DNA of 64,000 nucleotides from Nematostella vectensis (taxonomy: Eukaryota; Cnidaria; Anthozoa; Actiniaria; Edwardsiidae): contig NC_064045.1 in NCBI RefSeq assembly GCF_932526225.1, positions 7,176,998 to 7,240,997 of the forward strand, written 5' to 3'. The notes beneath the pieces are model-generated. The model searched no databases. It was not told where the DNA came from and saw only the letters and a list, made by a program, of their open reading frames with translations. Positions 34,298 to 47,700 of this stretch are shown in pieces. Each line of letters starts with the position of its first letter. The first letter of the stretch is position 1. The position numbers and the translations under genes were made by a program.

Positions 34298-35589
34298 ATG
34301 CTGTCAAAGAAAATGAGCTATCTGCACCACCCCCACACCACCCCCATGGAGCACAAGACCCTTTTTCAGCTCCTTGACCGCCACACCGCCGAATGTCCAA
34401 ATAAGGAAGCACTGGTTTACCGAGATGAAAAAGGCAACCGGAAGTCACTTACCTTCAAAGAGTACAAAGATCAGTCCCAGGCTATCGCAGCCAGACTCTT
34501 GGAGCTAGGCGTGGGTCGTGGGGACATGGTGCTAGTCATGCTGCCCAGTGAGTTCGAATTTGCGATTGTCGAGATCGCTCTAGGGCGAATTGGCGCAATT
34601 TTTGTAGCAGTAGAATTCGATGCCCCTGAAGCTGTAACAATATTACAAGATCAAATTCACTGCATATTTTACTCCCATGAGAGCAAGGAAATGCAAGAAG
34701 TCGTAAGCGTTATTGTGGATCGAGATCACTTCAAGGCCGCGGTCTATGTCGGTCCCCACACTACCCCCCCAAACAAACCAAAAGTCTACAGCTATAGCGA
34801 TCTCCTGGAAGCAAGCGAACCGTACGATCTCGCTGCCTTGGCCCAGGTTGAGGCAGAAATTCAGTTTGATGACCCGTTTTTGATCATTCACTCTTCCGGA
34901 AGCACAGGGAAACCAAAGCCTGCACTCTACACCCATCAGGGATTCGTCAATGGAGTGAAAATAATAAGCCTCGTCTTCAAGGCGACACGGGAATCCATCG
35001 TGTTTAGCGATTCTCCGCTGGACTGGATCCCGGGCGTCGGGTTTATGCTTGGTTTGGTTCCGTTCTGCGGCGCAACTCTTGTCATGTTCCCGCCAAATCT
35101 TGCCGTACACGGCCACGTGACTGGTTCTATTCTTCACATAGTCGAAGATGAAAAATGCACCCATTCCCATTTTCTGTCCTATTTTTTTGTCGACATGACG
35201 CTGTATTCAGAAATATCAAACGTGGACTTAAGCAGGCTGAGGTTCTGCCTTACTGGAGGACAGCTAATGGACAAGAATCTGATGAAGAAAGTCTTCGATA
35301 TTGTGCCCGACCTTTGTATCTTTGTTGGTTACGGCGCTACAGAGGCGTTTCTTGTCGCCAGGCAGCCGCTTACAAAGGACAATATTGACTCCGTCAACTA
35401 TGCTGCTTTGGAATTAAACCCTGGGCTGGAGATTAAGGTGGTGGACAGTAATGAGAACGTCGTGCCTGTTGGAACTCCAGGTAAGAAAGTCAAGTATTGC
35501 TGGAATGGAGTCGGGTATATAAGACGGGGGTGTAAGGCGGTAGAGAGAAAATGTTAGAAGGAAGAAGGGTATTACTATATATTATATAC

Positions 35590-35632
<43 letters not shown>

Positions 35633-38600
35633 AGGCAGATATCTTATTTTCACTTGTATTCATAATATTAGAAATGACCCTAAGTAAGGATGACATATTT
35701 TCTATCAAACAACCACAAAGCTCTGTCCTCAAGATTGATAATATTCTATATTAAACTAGAGGTTGTCCCATTGTAATTTGTGTACTTTCACCCTGACCGC
35801 AGGCGAGCTGTATGTGAGAGGGCTCTCAATGATGCACTCCGCGAACGCTCTGAAAATCGAAGGAGCGGACTACAGGGACTGCTTCACGGACACAAGGTGG
35901 TACCGGACAAACGACCGCTGCCTTCTCACGCCAGATGGAAAACTAAAGGTAAGTCATATACAGAGTAGCACCTAGGAACTTGAGTTTTGTCCAATACAGA
36001 TCAAAGCGGTCCAGCGGACACCTCAACCGACAAAAGACAGAGTTTATTAGAATAATTTATTAAGGTTGGTTCTCATCCTTATTTATTATTCAGCAGGACG
36101 CCAGCCAACCAAATTACTTAAATTTGGTCACATGATGATACTTGAAATCTGGTCTAGTCCAGTGACTAAAAGACGGGGAGGGTATTGAATTTAGCAGAGA
36201 AGAGCTGGGGGTGAAGTACAAGGACTGGAACAAAATTAATTCAGTTCAGGGACAACAGTTCAGGGACAACAGTCCCTGAACTGAATTAATTTTGTTCCAG
36301 TCCTCGGACTTAATTCACTACTCACAAACAGCACTTTATTTTGTCCTCGCCTTAATCATTGATCAAGTTACAATAGGTAGGTTATAGAACCTACAACTAG
36401 AAGTAAATTATAGTAATTAACATCTGTTCGGTGAAAAGTGTTCTCAGGGTGGCGCTTAAGACCATCCAAGATCTGGTATAAAGTTTGAGCGGGGCATCGG
36501 TTACCTAAAAAATGAAAACAAATTAATTTTCAATAAGCATTAATGTTCTGTTTTTCCAAATGCCATGTAATAACGGTGCTGTTTTAGAGCGCTACCATAA
36601 CCCAAATTGCTGATTCAAGTAGTTTACTCGAGCAACACAAAGTGGTACAAAATGAAATAAATAAATACCTTGTTTATCTGCAACTTCTTGGATGATTTTC
36701 CGATCCAGAAATTAATGGAAGAAGCCGACGTAGATTCCCATGCGCTGTCGAGGTTTTCAAGATCGGATGTTCTTATATTGAAGACTGTTGACTTCTTTGC
36801 GGCTATTTTGTTCACTCGGTTAGCACGCCAAACATGTTGACACACCACTTATTCTTATATCTTGTCGACGCGGGTACAGCTTGCGCCAAAGCTACTTCTT
36901 CCTCATCTTTACTTTTGGCTTTTCTGAACCTTTTAAGCGGCCGCACGATTTAGTCTTCGCTGGAATCCATTGCTTTTTGACAGCATTAAACACGAGGTTC
37001 CGCTATAAAAGGGAAAGCTCCTCCCATCCCCGGGCTCAAATTTGCAATTATAATCAGAACACGGCCACGCTAGCTGTCACAAATTACAAGTCTCCTGTAA
37101 AATTGCTTATCTCTGAGTCTAATTCGGCTGGAATAAAATTATTTTTGCACAGGTAACAAGACAGTTGTCTTAAGAGATTGATAAATTAGTTATTTGCTGT
37201 CCACTCACGTTTTCGATGCAAAATTTTTAATTTTGCGCTGTCCATTATCTAGCGCACCTGCATAAATTATTCTCGCGCTGTGATAGAAATGCTTGTATTT
37301 TAGAGCGCACACAGCTTAGTATAGCATTATTTTATGACAGATAGAAACATTTTTAGATGGACAACTCTATGAATGAAATTTGTTTTGGTTTTGAATTTGA
37401 AATTTGAATTTAGCGCTCAGAGCAATTGTCCTGGCATGTTGGCTCATTGACGGCTGATTGATAACTGTGTTATGAAGGAATTGTTAATCTATGCAAAAGT
37501 CGTTTCCGACACGTCAGATATTTACTTTCACTTTCCATTCGACATTTCACTTATTTGCTTTATGTGGATCTCTTCATTGTTTGACTAAGCATGCGTAGTT
37601 ACTGTTTAGCAAAACAGGTTTTATATTTGCCAGGCTAAAATAACAGTTTAACGATTACTTTTATCCTTAATCTTACCGCTGTTACATTACTTAATTTTGC
37701 ATATTACTATAGTCAAACTATTCCTTTTATACTGCTCTTGCTATTTCTATCGAAGGAATTTATTCTAAGTCATTTATTATTTCATCGTTGATTTTCTTCC
37801 CAAAGTCAATACCCGATCTTCTTTTCTTACATCATCCTTAAAACCAGTTTGACCAGTTTATTAATGAGATTAGTATAAATTGAGCAGCATAGTAACTAGC
37901 TCTAGGATTGTACTGTAACTGTTGCGAGGACACTACACGGCAGTGCTCTAGGTTGGTTTAGTCAGGACTCTCTAAAGTTGGCTTCGTCAACTTTCCGGGA
38001 AAGAGATGTTCCTTCACTACCTTCCAAAAGTACTTGCCTTCGTACAGCCAATCTCCCGCTAGCCAGTGGTAGCTCTACCATTTGTAAACACTCAAGCGGT
38101 GCAATAAAGAACAAAGAAGACGGTCAACCCTTGCTCAGCATGTACGATCCCCGGCTACCCCCAATACCATAAAAGAACCACCCAAAACCTCGTAACAACT
38201 GATTGTTCTTGAGCCCGGGGGTGGGAGGAGCTTTCCCTTTTATAGCGGAACCTCGTGTTTAAAACATGGACTTGCTAGAAAATAGCATAAACTTGAGCTT
38301 TATTCCCAATGGAAGCCTCCAGTGAAATCAAGACGAACGAAGTACGTGACATGTTCTTGATTTTAGACGGACAGACAAAGCGCATAGAAATGAAAATCAA
38401 AGGATGGAGTAGGGAAATTTAAATTTACGTAGCTTGCAGGCTTGCGTCCTGCTAAATAATTAATAAGAATGAGAAGTCATTTCAAAGCCTCCAATTTGGA
38501 CTGGACGGGATTTTAAATCCGCGCGATAAGTTCGAGTTCGAGGCGCAGTCCTCATTGTTGGCTTTGAAATATTACTTCTCACTTAAATGTAAGCGCAAGC

Positions 38601-41600
38601 GCAGTACACGTATCGATCCTCACTGGAACGCAAGCGTTCCAGTGAGAATTCCAAGAGAATACAACTGCTTGATTTTCTTGCGCGTCCGTTTACTCTTGCG
38701 CTTTCATCCTAGTGAGAACCAACCCATAGAATCTGCGCTATTTAACAGGCAATCCGCTCTAAATTATCAGTCACATCCTCGATCGGAGGTAAATTGTTGC
38801 GAGTCCAATAAAAGGCAATTAACAGGAAAAGAGAATAGACCTGCAAGGACTTATTCTTAAACTTCTAACTTTTTCGAAGCACTATAGCCCTTAATGGCCT
38901 TCGAGTTTTTTCCAGTTCAAGGCGAAAAGAGAATTGATCTATTCTAATAAAAGAAAATTTTAAAACAAATTTCCAACTTTGTCGACCAAGCAGGGTTCCA
39001 AAACAACCTTGCAATGGTCATTTGAAGAAGTATACTATGTGTACTAGTGATAACGAACAACAGACCGAGTTTTGCGAAAATGATCTTGTAAACGGTCGTG
39101 AGCAGTTATTTAAATCGCTATATTTTTAAAACTTATGTAGTGTTTTTTCTAGTGATTGCCTAAATTAACACTTGCCTAAATTAACAACTTCTACCTGTTT
39201 CTTTCTTTCTTTGTTTTTTTTGTTTGTTGATTTTTTTTCGGTCGAAATTCGCCACTTGGCTATGCAAACCAAGCCCGCTGCGAAAAAATGTTGAAAATTG
39301 CCATCGGGCAATATCGTAGGATTCCAGCCCGCTCAACAGCCAATCAGATCGCGCTTACTATCGTAGCCATATAATATATATAATTAAGCTGGGCTTATTA
39401 TATTTTATATCCATTTCCAAGTAAATCCTGGTGTCTTGGGTACATTACTAATTTCTGCCATGACCCCCACCCCCTGGGGTTTGACTCTCCAAAAAAGTAG
39501 ATGGGGTGTAGATAATCATTCTATCTTTTAGTGTATAAACTTCACCTAACTACTATCCCTCAGGGGGTGTTTAATGGATATTCTGATACTGCTATCCTTT
39601 AGGGGTATCAAATTAATGAATTTTTGTATTCAATAACAACTGATATATTTACCTCCCTCCACTCCCCCAGGAAGACTACCCAGGATTATGATGGATGAAT
39701 GAATTGAATTGAGCACGAGAATGACAATAAATTCTTTTATTAACAAATGGGTGCCTTTTAGAGAATGCTTGTTTTTATTATCATTGTGCAAATGCACCAT
39801 TATTTGACATGAAAAAGTCAAAGCTGAGATCCAGCAGTATAGGATTGCTTTTAGTAGGAAAGTGGTGTATACACGTAAGTAGGAAAAATGCATGATGTTA
39901 AAAAAGGTGTTATTCTGAATTATTAAGAAATAATGGCTTTTAATTTAAAAGCATTTATTTAGGCTGGTGTCTTATCACATATAATTTGGTTGTGAAAAAT
40001 TGTGCAAGCCATAATAGAAATAATATTGTATTGACACAGGAAATTAAAATGGTTCATTCAAAATTATTCATTTCTAAAGTTAGGCTTGTGTCCTATCCTT
40101 TATAATTTGGCTATGAAAAATTGTGCACACCACAATATAAATATTGCATTGACATGAAAAAATAAAATGGTTCATTCAAAAAGTATTCATGTATAAAACT
40201 ATGCTCGTGTCTTATCATTGATAATTTGGCTATGAAAAATCATGCACAACCTAATAAAATATTGTATTGTCATGAGACCCTATTGGTTATTTACATCAAG
40301 AATAATAAAATATAACGGGTTAGGATATTTTTGAAATATATATTATACACCTATTTCAAACAAGGTATTGCATTGGAGGATCAATGTGTGGTAACACTGA
40401 TTGGTTCATTCAAAAGACACACAAAAAGAAACATGGGTAAGCTTTGATCTATGCTTATTTGTTGGCTCATTTGATATCTTTGAAGGACTGCAGTTTGTGA
40501 CATTGGTATTGTAACCTCATTTGAAATAGGTGTATTATATAAAATAATAAATGTTAAAACATGTATTAATAAAGAGACAACAGTTTGTCTACCACTTAAC
40601 AATTAATTTCCATATTTAGAGGAGGCACCAAAAGCACTCCCCTAAATATGGAAATCAATATATGTGGAAGACAAACTGCTTTGCCCCACCACTGCTGCCG
40701 CCTACAGCTGCATCACCTCTTTTTATGTTATTGTTGTTCTTCTCTATAAAAAAGGATGAAAGAAGTATCAAATTATATATTTTCCAAACGTTAGGGCTCA
40801 CCTAAAATACACCAATAACACCATCTAGAATCTATGTATCATACCAGCATAGGTTCATGGGTAACGTATCAATTAATTAATGGGTCATGTAAATATGCAA
40901 TTTTTTATATTTTATGCTGTAATTGACACACAACAACCTTGCAAAACATTTTTGAGAACTGAGGGGAAAAAAGCACAAATGTGTCAGATAAATAAGACCT
41001 GACTGAAATCATTTAGCCATATTTCTTTCATAGTATCAAAGTAAATTGGGTTTATTTACACCAAAACATTGATATACAGCTTACTTTTTAAATAATTTAT
41101 CAGTGTTTTTTTAAACTTACCTCATTAAGTGGGAAAAAAGGGATTAAAACCTACCTGGTCCCCCTAAAGAAAAAAGCTCTTATGTTGTCTGCAAAGTAAA
41201 GAAGGATTTCAGAAATACAAACCTTACTTTGTGTTAGAATATCTATCTCCATGTTTATAATCAGCAATGAGTCAAATGTAAAACAGTTTAGAATCTAACC
41301 TTCAGTGTGTCTACAATTAGTGTATGTAGCATCTATACATTCATCTGGTATCTGCAAATTATATAGTCTGCTATGGCAGTCTGCTAATAAGACTTTATGC
41401 TTGTACTCCTGGATTTCAAAATAGTACACCTGTCATGTACACTATTTTTCATTGAAAATTGTTGTGCAAAATTGATATTTTAACTATAAAAGGGGTAACA
41501 TCAAAACTTTGAAACTTTTAGAAATACGACAGATCACCACCTACAATATGTATCTATGTATGTATGTATGTATACGAGATTTAACTAAAACACAACTATA

Positions 41601-44600
41601 ATATTTATGAAACATCTGAGGTAACAAAAACACAAATCATAATTATGCATTATTTTATGCAACCAAAACTATAATAATTATGCATTATATTTTGGGTGCC
41701 AAAACTAAACCCAACTATGATATTTATGCAATATTTGAGGTGACAAGAAATAAGACAACTATTATATTTTGAAATATTATTTTGAAAAAATATATTACTG
41801 TACACGAAGTTTTCACACAATTACAATGCAGAACGAGAATTTAACTCAACAGAATTGGGCTTAACAGTTTCAGCTTATTATGCATTTTACACAACCAAGC
41901 TAAGTGTGCCACATCTGGCATACTTAGCTTGATAAATAAACTAAATGACAAATAAACTAATTCTGCATTACTGATTCTAGTTTGCTTTATTTGAGGTATT
42001 TGCTCTTACTCTCAATAGTCTCCTTAGTCTAAGAAGAAGAAAACAAATAAGAATATCGATACAATTACAAAAGAATATCGATACAATATAGACATTATTT
42101 TACTCAAAGAAAACTCACCAACAAAAGCGGTAGTAGTGGAGGGCTGCCTCTGTTGTTTTCTCTTGAGTCTAGATGCCCTCTGTCGCTCACGAGTCCTTTC
42201 TCTTTGCCTTTGGGCAAACAAGCTGTCTTCTGCCATCATTGCACGCTGGGCGATGAGTGTTTCTAAGTTTCTCTGCCTCTTACGAGCTCTCTGCTCGTCA
42301 TTTAGTTCGTACTCCGAGTCCTTTTGCTTTTTCCGGACTCTTTACTCACCACTTAACCTGTACTCGGAGCTCGTCTGTCTTTTTCGCACTCTTTGCTCCT
42401 CGGTGAGTACAAGGTCACGCGCTCTCTTCCGAGCTCTTTGTCCTTCTGTCAACACTCGTGGCCTGCGTGACCTCTACTCCTCATTATTTCGCTCCTCCCC
42501 TCTTCTTGGTTCTTCTTTAACTAAAATAGATCGAAACGATATGACATGATCTGAAAATTAGCCCAATGGTATAAAATATACCTAATATATAGATTTAGGC
42601 ACTGCCTAAAAGCGGAGCCAGCAATTAACACCTTTTTGTGTGACTGATAGGGGTAGTTCTAGAGGGGATCTTGGTGTCTCTAGTAGTTTTTTTTAATGAG
42701 ATTAAAAATATGTCAAATTTTACTGCCATGTAATTATGAATTGTATTGGCCCCTCCAAATGGATCAAGCAAACACTCATTAAATAATATTGAATATGCAG
42801 TATGAAAGTTAACAAAATACTAAAACTTGGTGTGAAAAGGCTGTCAAAGTTTAAGGTGTCTTAGTTGACGGGAATGTTTTTTCAAGAGTCTAATGGTCAA
42901 TTCTTATTTCCCTTTATAGAAGTTCCACTATGTATATATTTATCAAAACACCATTCTAACGAGCTTTGACCTTGTGAAGAATATATCATGGATTTAACAG
43001 CATTCCAAAGATTTAGATGCCATACTGTAGTTCAGGGGCGGATCTAGCTTTTGCCAAGGGGGGGATTTCGCCCAAAAATTTGTGTCATTGTTTTACCTTC
43101 ATAACGATTTTGGAATGAAAAGATACACTGAAAACAATAAAAAAAGAAAGCTCAAGGGGAGGTTTAAACCCTTAACCCCCCTCCCCCCATAGACCCGCTA
43201 CTGTAGTTTTCATGTACCACAACTGATTATTCAGAAGAATGTGTTGAAAAGAAACTCCACAAATATACCTCCTGTCATGCATTACATATTGGTGCACCCA
43301 CCCATTGGCCTGTTGGTTTTAGAAACCCTGGATCCACCCATACTGGCTACTCAAAAATGAATGCAATGGAGGCAAATCCTAAATTATTACTGAAAGTGCT
43401 TAATTCAAATTTCTAATTTCAAACCAAACCATGTTCATTGACCTATGTTAGGGTTAGAGAGAAACAAGTATAACAAAAAGTCAATGAGGAGAAGAAAAAG
43501 GGAGAAATGAATGACTCTATTTGACAAAATGTGACTCTACTTTAAAAAATATATAACAATAATGCAATAAGATAACAGCTTAAATGATCACATTCCTAAC
43601 ATTTTCCCCTTTCTCTTTACCTACAGGTTTGATATAAAACTGTTTTCTTTACAGATTTATTATTGAAAAAAGCACAAGTTTGATGTTCTCTTTATATAAT
43701 TAACTACCTTGCTCCCAGGGGGGAGGTGGGGGGGGGGGGGGGCTTTGATAAACGGGAGTTTGAGAGACGGGGGTGCTCGACAGCATAATCAATTTTAACC
43801 CTAAGGGATAGCACTAAGGGCATGGTCAACAACAATTCTTACCCTTAAGAGATAGCACCTTGGGTGTGGTCAGAGGAATTTTTAACTCTGAGAGATAGCA
43901 TTAAAAAAACAATGCTGGTTTAAATTTGCTGACGGATCCTATATTGTTATGTTACCGACAATAAAGTCGAAAGTATTAACTGATCAGTTGACTTGTGGTT
44001 TATTGTAAAATACATTTCAAGCGATTGGGCCACTACTTAGCGTAAGACACCCTTAAAGATAGCAGAATCGGAAAAATCCTCCTCCCCGGGCGTGAAAACC
44101 CCTAAAAGATAGCAGAATCGGAAAAATCCTAAAACACACCCTAAGAGATAGAAGTTGGTAAGAATTTTATACCGTAAAAGATAGACCGAGCACCCCCGTC
44201 TATCCTGCTGGAGAGTCCCCCCCCCGGACCTTGCTCTAATAAAAAGCCCTTCCCTTGATAGAAGTTTCATTAATGTACACTTGTATCAAAGCTACATTCT
44301 GACCAGCTTTGCCCTTGCAAAGAAACAAATGATGGATGCAACAGCATTCCAAAGATAGAATGATATAGTTAGATACACTTCAGGTGACATATGGAATATT
44401 AATATATCACTTATTACTGGTGATACTCCATCACCAAGGAAATTAAAATCCACAAATATACCTCCAGTCATGCATTAGACATTGGTGCACCCACCCTGTA
44501 GGATGGTGGCGTGCTGTTTTTTTATATAGAAACCATGGATCCACATATGCTAATGCTACTCCAAAATTAAATGCAAGGAGGAGAACAAATTGATTGAAAA

Positions 44601-44683
44601 TGTCTAGTTTCAAACCTATTACCTATTTTAATTTATTTAGGGTGCAGGAAGGAAACAGCAAACAATATCAATAGTCACAAGAG

Positions 44684-44740
<57 letters not shown>

Positions 44741-47700
44741 AGGGAGAGGGAGAGGGAGAGGGAGAGAGAGAGGGAGAGGGAGAGAGAGAGGGAGAGAGAG
44801 AGGGAGAGAGAGAGGGAGAGAGAGAAGGAGAGAGAGAAGGAGAGAGAGAAAAGGAAGAAATTGGACTATAGCTTTGATAAAAAACTGATCAGTAATGCAA
44901 CAACTATGTTGAGCACCCTCATAACATTTCCCCTTTCCTCATTATCTTTAGGTTGATAGAAAAAATGTTTTCAGATTTATCATTGAGGGCAAGTGCTTTA
45001 AAAAAACTATTTCAAATTTACTGCTGTATCTAAGTAAGAAATCCCCTACTTGATTATCTTTAAGACATTTGCCTAGTCTCATGCCTCCCAGCCTTCAGCA
45101 TCAATCATGGCCCTCGGGTAGTCCTTGGTTGGTTTTACCTAAATAAAAGTGAAAACAATTATACGTATTTTTTTCTTTCAAAACAACATTTAAATAAATA
45201 AACACAATAGATAGTTATGCAAGATGCAGACAATATAAGCTAAGCAAAAAGAATAGGTAATAGGGGTTGCATTTTGTGTTTTTATTTTCGATGAGAAAAT
45301 TCTCTTGTAACTGTAAAGTTAATATATAGTATATATAAGTTATTTGTAGTTTTGATAATGTTGAAAAAGTTGCTGTATCTTCGAGAAGACTAAATACACA
45401 GAATATAAAGACAAGAAAGGTCTTCTTTAGCAATAAATGACAGGATGATATTTGTCAGCCTTTATTAAATATCTCAACGCAGTCAATAAGGTATAGAGAG
45501 AACAAAGAATATCAAAGGATGTTGTTATGCTCAAATTGTTTGATTTAGACTACGAATTCTCAAAGCAAACTCTATAAACAAATGTATAAATCAAACAAGC
45601 TAAGTGACATTGAAACAGTAACTAGCTTGAGCGATTGGTTTTGGAAAAAAAACACACGAAGAAACGAGCATTATAAAAGCACAACAATAAAAGAAAAATA
45701 ACTGTGATATTCTCAATACAAACCGTCGTTCAAAACTCACCTTGGCAGTGTTTTTTGTCGCTTTCTGTTTGTCGCTTGTGTGGTTGTGTTCGCTTTTTGT
45801 TGTAAACTGTGAACTTGTCGACTTTCTGCTAGCAAGAATCTCGTCGACACAAGTGAATTATTTTTATAGCTGAAAACATTCATCAATCCAAGGCCCTTTA
45901 TTCTCAGGATCTCCTTATAGATCTCCACAGATATAGACGTGAATGAATGTTATTAGAATGGTAGTGTAGAGCCTCTAAGTAGTCCTCTTGTTGCTGCTGC
46001 AACGGACGGGATTCACGAACACTCGGGTAGATTTTACTATCGGCTCGTACTTCAGACAAAACGGTTCCTCAAAGATTTCAGCCCATTTGAATCCGCATAT
46101 TTTCTCATTAAATGCTATTTTCAATCTGCCTTTTTTCGCTTTGAACATACGAACTTTGAAGGCGGTAAAAAAATAAAAATATGTAAAAACGTAAGACCGA
46201 GGGGGCCTGGGAGTTGCGCGATTGACTGGATGGATTGTGACACCACAGGGTACCCGCGCGATGACCACAAAACCAAGTCGCATAGCTATACCATATTTCT
46301 ATACCTATGGAGCTCCGCGCGCGGCCTGCGGCCGCGCTGGCTCCGCTAAAAAGTAAACACAAGCGCGCGACTACCACAATCGACCGACTACGGACTACCG
46401 CAATCTTGTTTTTGGACGCGAGTTTTAACAAAACAATTGTACACACATTATTTTCTGTACAATAGAAGTATTTTATTCTAAAATTTAAAATGCTAGTTAG
46501 TTTTATTTTAGCATTTTTCATAACCGTTTGATAATAAATCCGTGAAAAACCTTTCTAACATATACTTAACTTAAAAAGGCACTCAGTTCAAACCCGTTTG
46601 TTTTTTAACATAATACCTACTGGATGTAAACATAAAACCATAATAGTTGTGCACGTACCTCTTTTATCACCACGTGAAAGGTCGTCCATGGTCACAGTGG
46701 CAATAATAAACTTCTCAATATTCAATTTCCTGTTTCGCTTTGCGGGTTTGCGTTGTTCATAAAAGAACTTTGAAGCATAAGTGAGGAAGTTTGGGGGCGG
46801 TGGTAAAAAATGTGTAAAAACACGTAAGCTTCATTTCCAGTTAGACTGGTTATAAACCGGTTATGTCCAGTTTGGTGATTTAGTAAACATCATCATGACG
46901 TCATCGTGATTGACGTGTCACTTGACGATGACTCCTTTCTAGTTGAGGCCGAGTGGGGCCTGGGAGTTGCATGATTTACTGGATTGTGACACACAGGGTA
47001 CCCGAGCGATGACCACAAAAACCGAGTCGCATAGTTATACCATATTTCTATACGTATGGAGCTCCGCACGCGCCCTGCGGCCGCGCTGGCTCCGCTATTA
47101 TGTTAAGGGTTAAGGTTTAGGGCTAAATTCAGTATTAGGTTAAGGTTTGAGGTTTAGGGTTAGGTTAGAGGTTAGGTTTAGGATTAGGTTAAGGGATATG
47201 GTTTAGTTAGGATTAGGTTAAGGGCTAGGTTCAGTATTAGGTTAAGGGTTAAGGTTAAGGGCTAAATTCAGTATGAGGTTAAGGTTTGAGGTTTAGTGTT
47301 AGGTTAAGGGTTAGGTTTAGGATTAGGTTAATGAGGGATTTGGTTTAGTTAGGATAAGGTTAAGGGTTAGGTTAAGGGCTAGGTTCAGAATTAGGTCAAG
47401 GGTTAAGGTTTAGGGTTGGGTTAAGGTTTACATAGCTGTCAACCTCGCTTTAGGAAAAATCTGTGAAAAAATTTAGAAAATACTGTGAATGTATCAGGAG
47501 TACCAAGATAGCTAATTTGGGAGAATACAGTAAATCACGAGAGCATAAGATAAGAGAGGGACACTTTGGTATAACCCGCGCGCCATGTCCATCTGGCTAT
47601 TTTTAGTAACCACCACCCCACCACTGCGCCTGAGGATTTGCTTCTTTTATTTTGTCCTACTCTCCCGCGGGTTGCGTGTTGTTGTTTTGCAAACTCGATA

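Larger units (their letters stand above)
30747..36090. repeat. Segmental duplication, copy A
   Basis: Nearly identical to 54717-54833 and 59340 to about 63720. Exon 1 of the synthetase differs at about 28 of 1183 positions by my count. Homology resumes at about 38830-38960 (matching 63735-63830), after a transposon-filled stretch that copy B lacks. 30863-31040 has no counterpart in copy B. Confidence 0.93.

Noticed and set aside
34643-35170. 175-codon minus-strand ORF opposite synthetase exon 1 (also 62324-62845)
   Set aside because: Antisense shadow of a well-supported coding exon.
47099-47430. True telomere or chromosome end
   Set aside because: Repeats are degenerate and lie inside an intron with genes on both sides.
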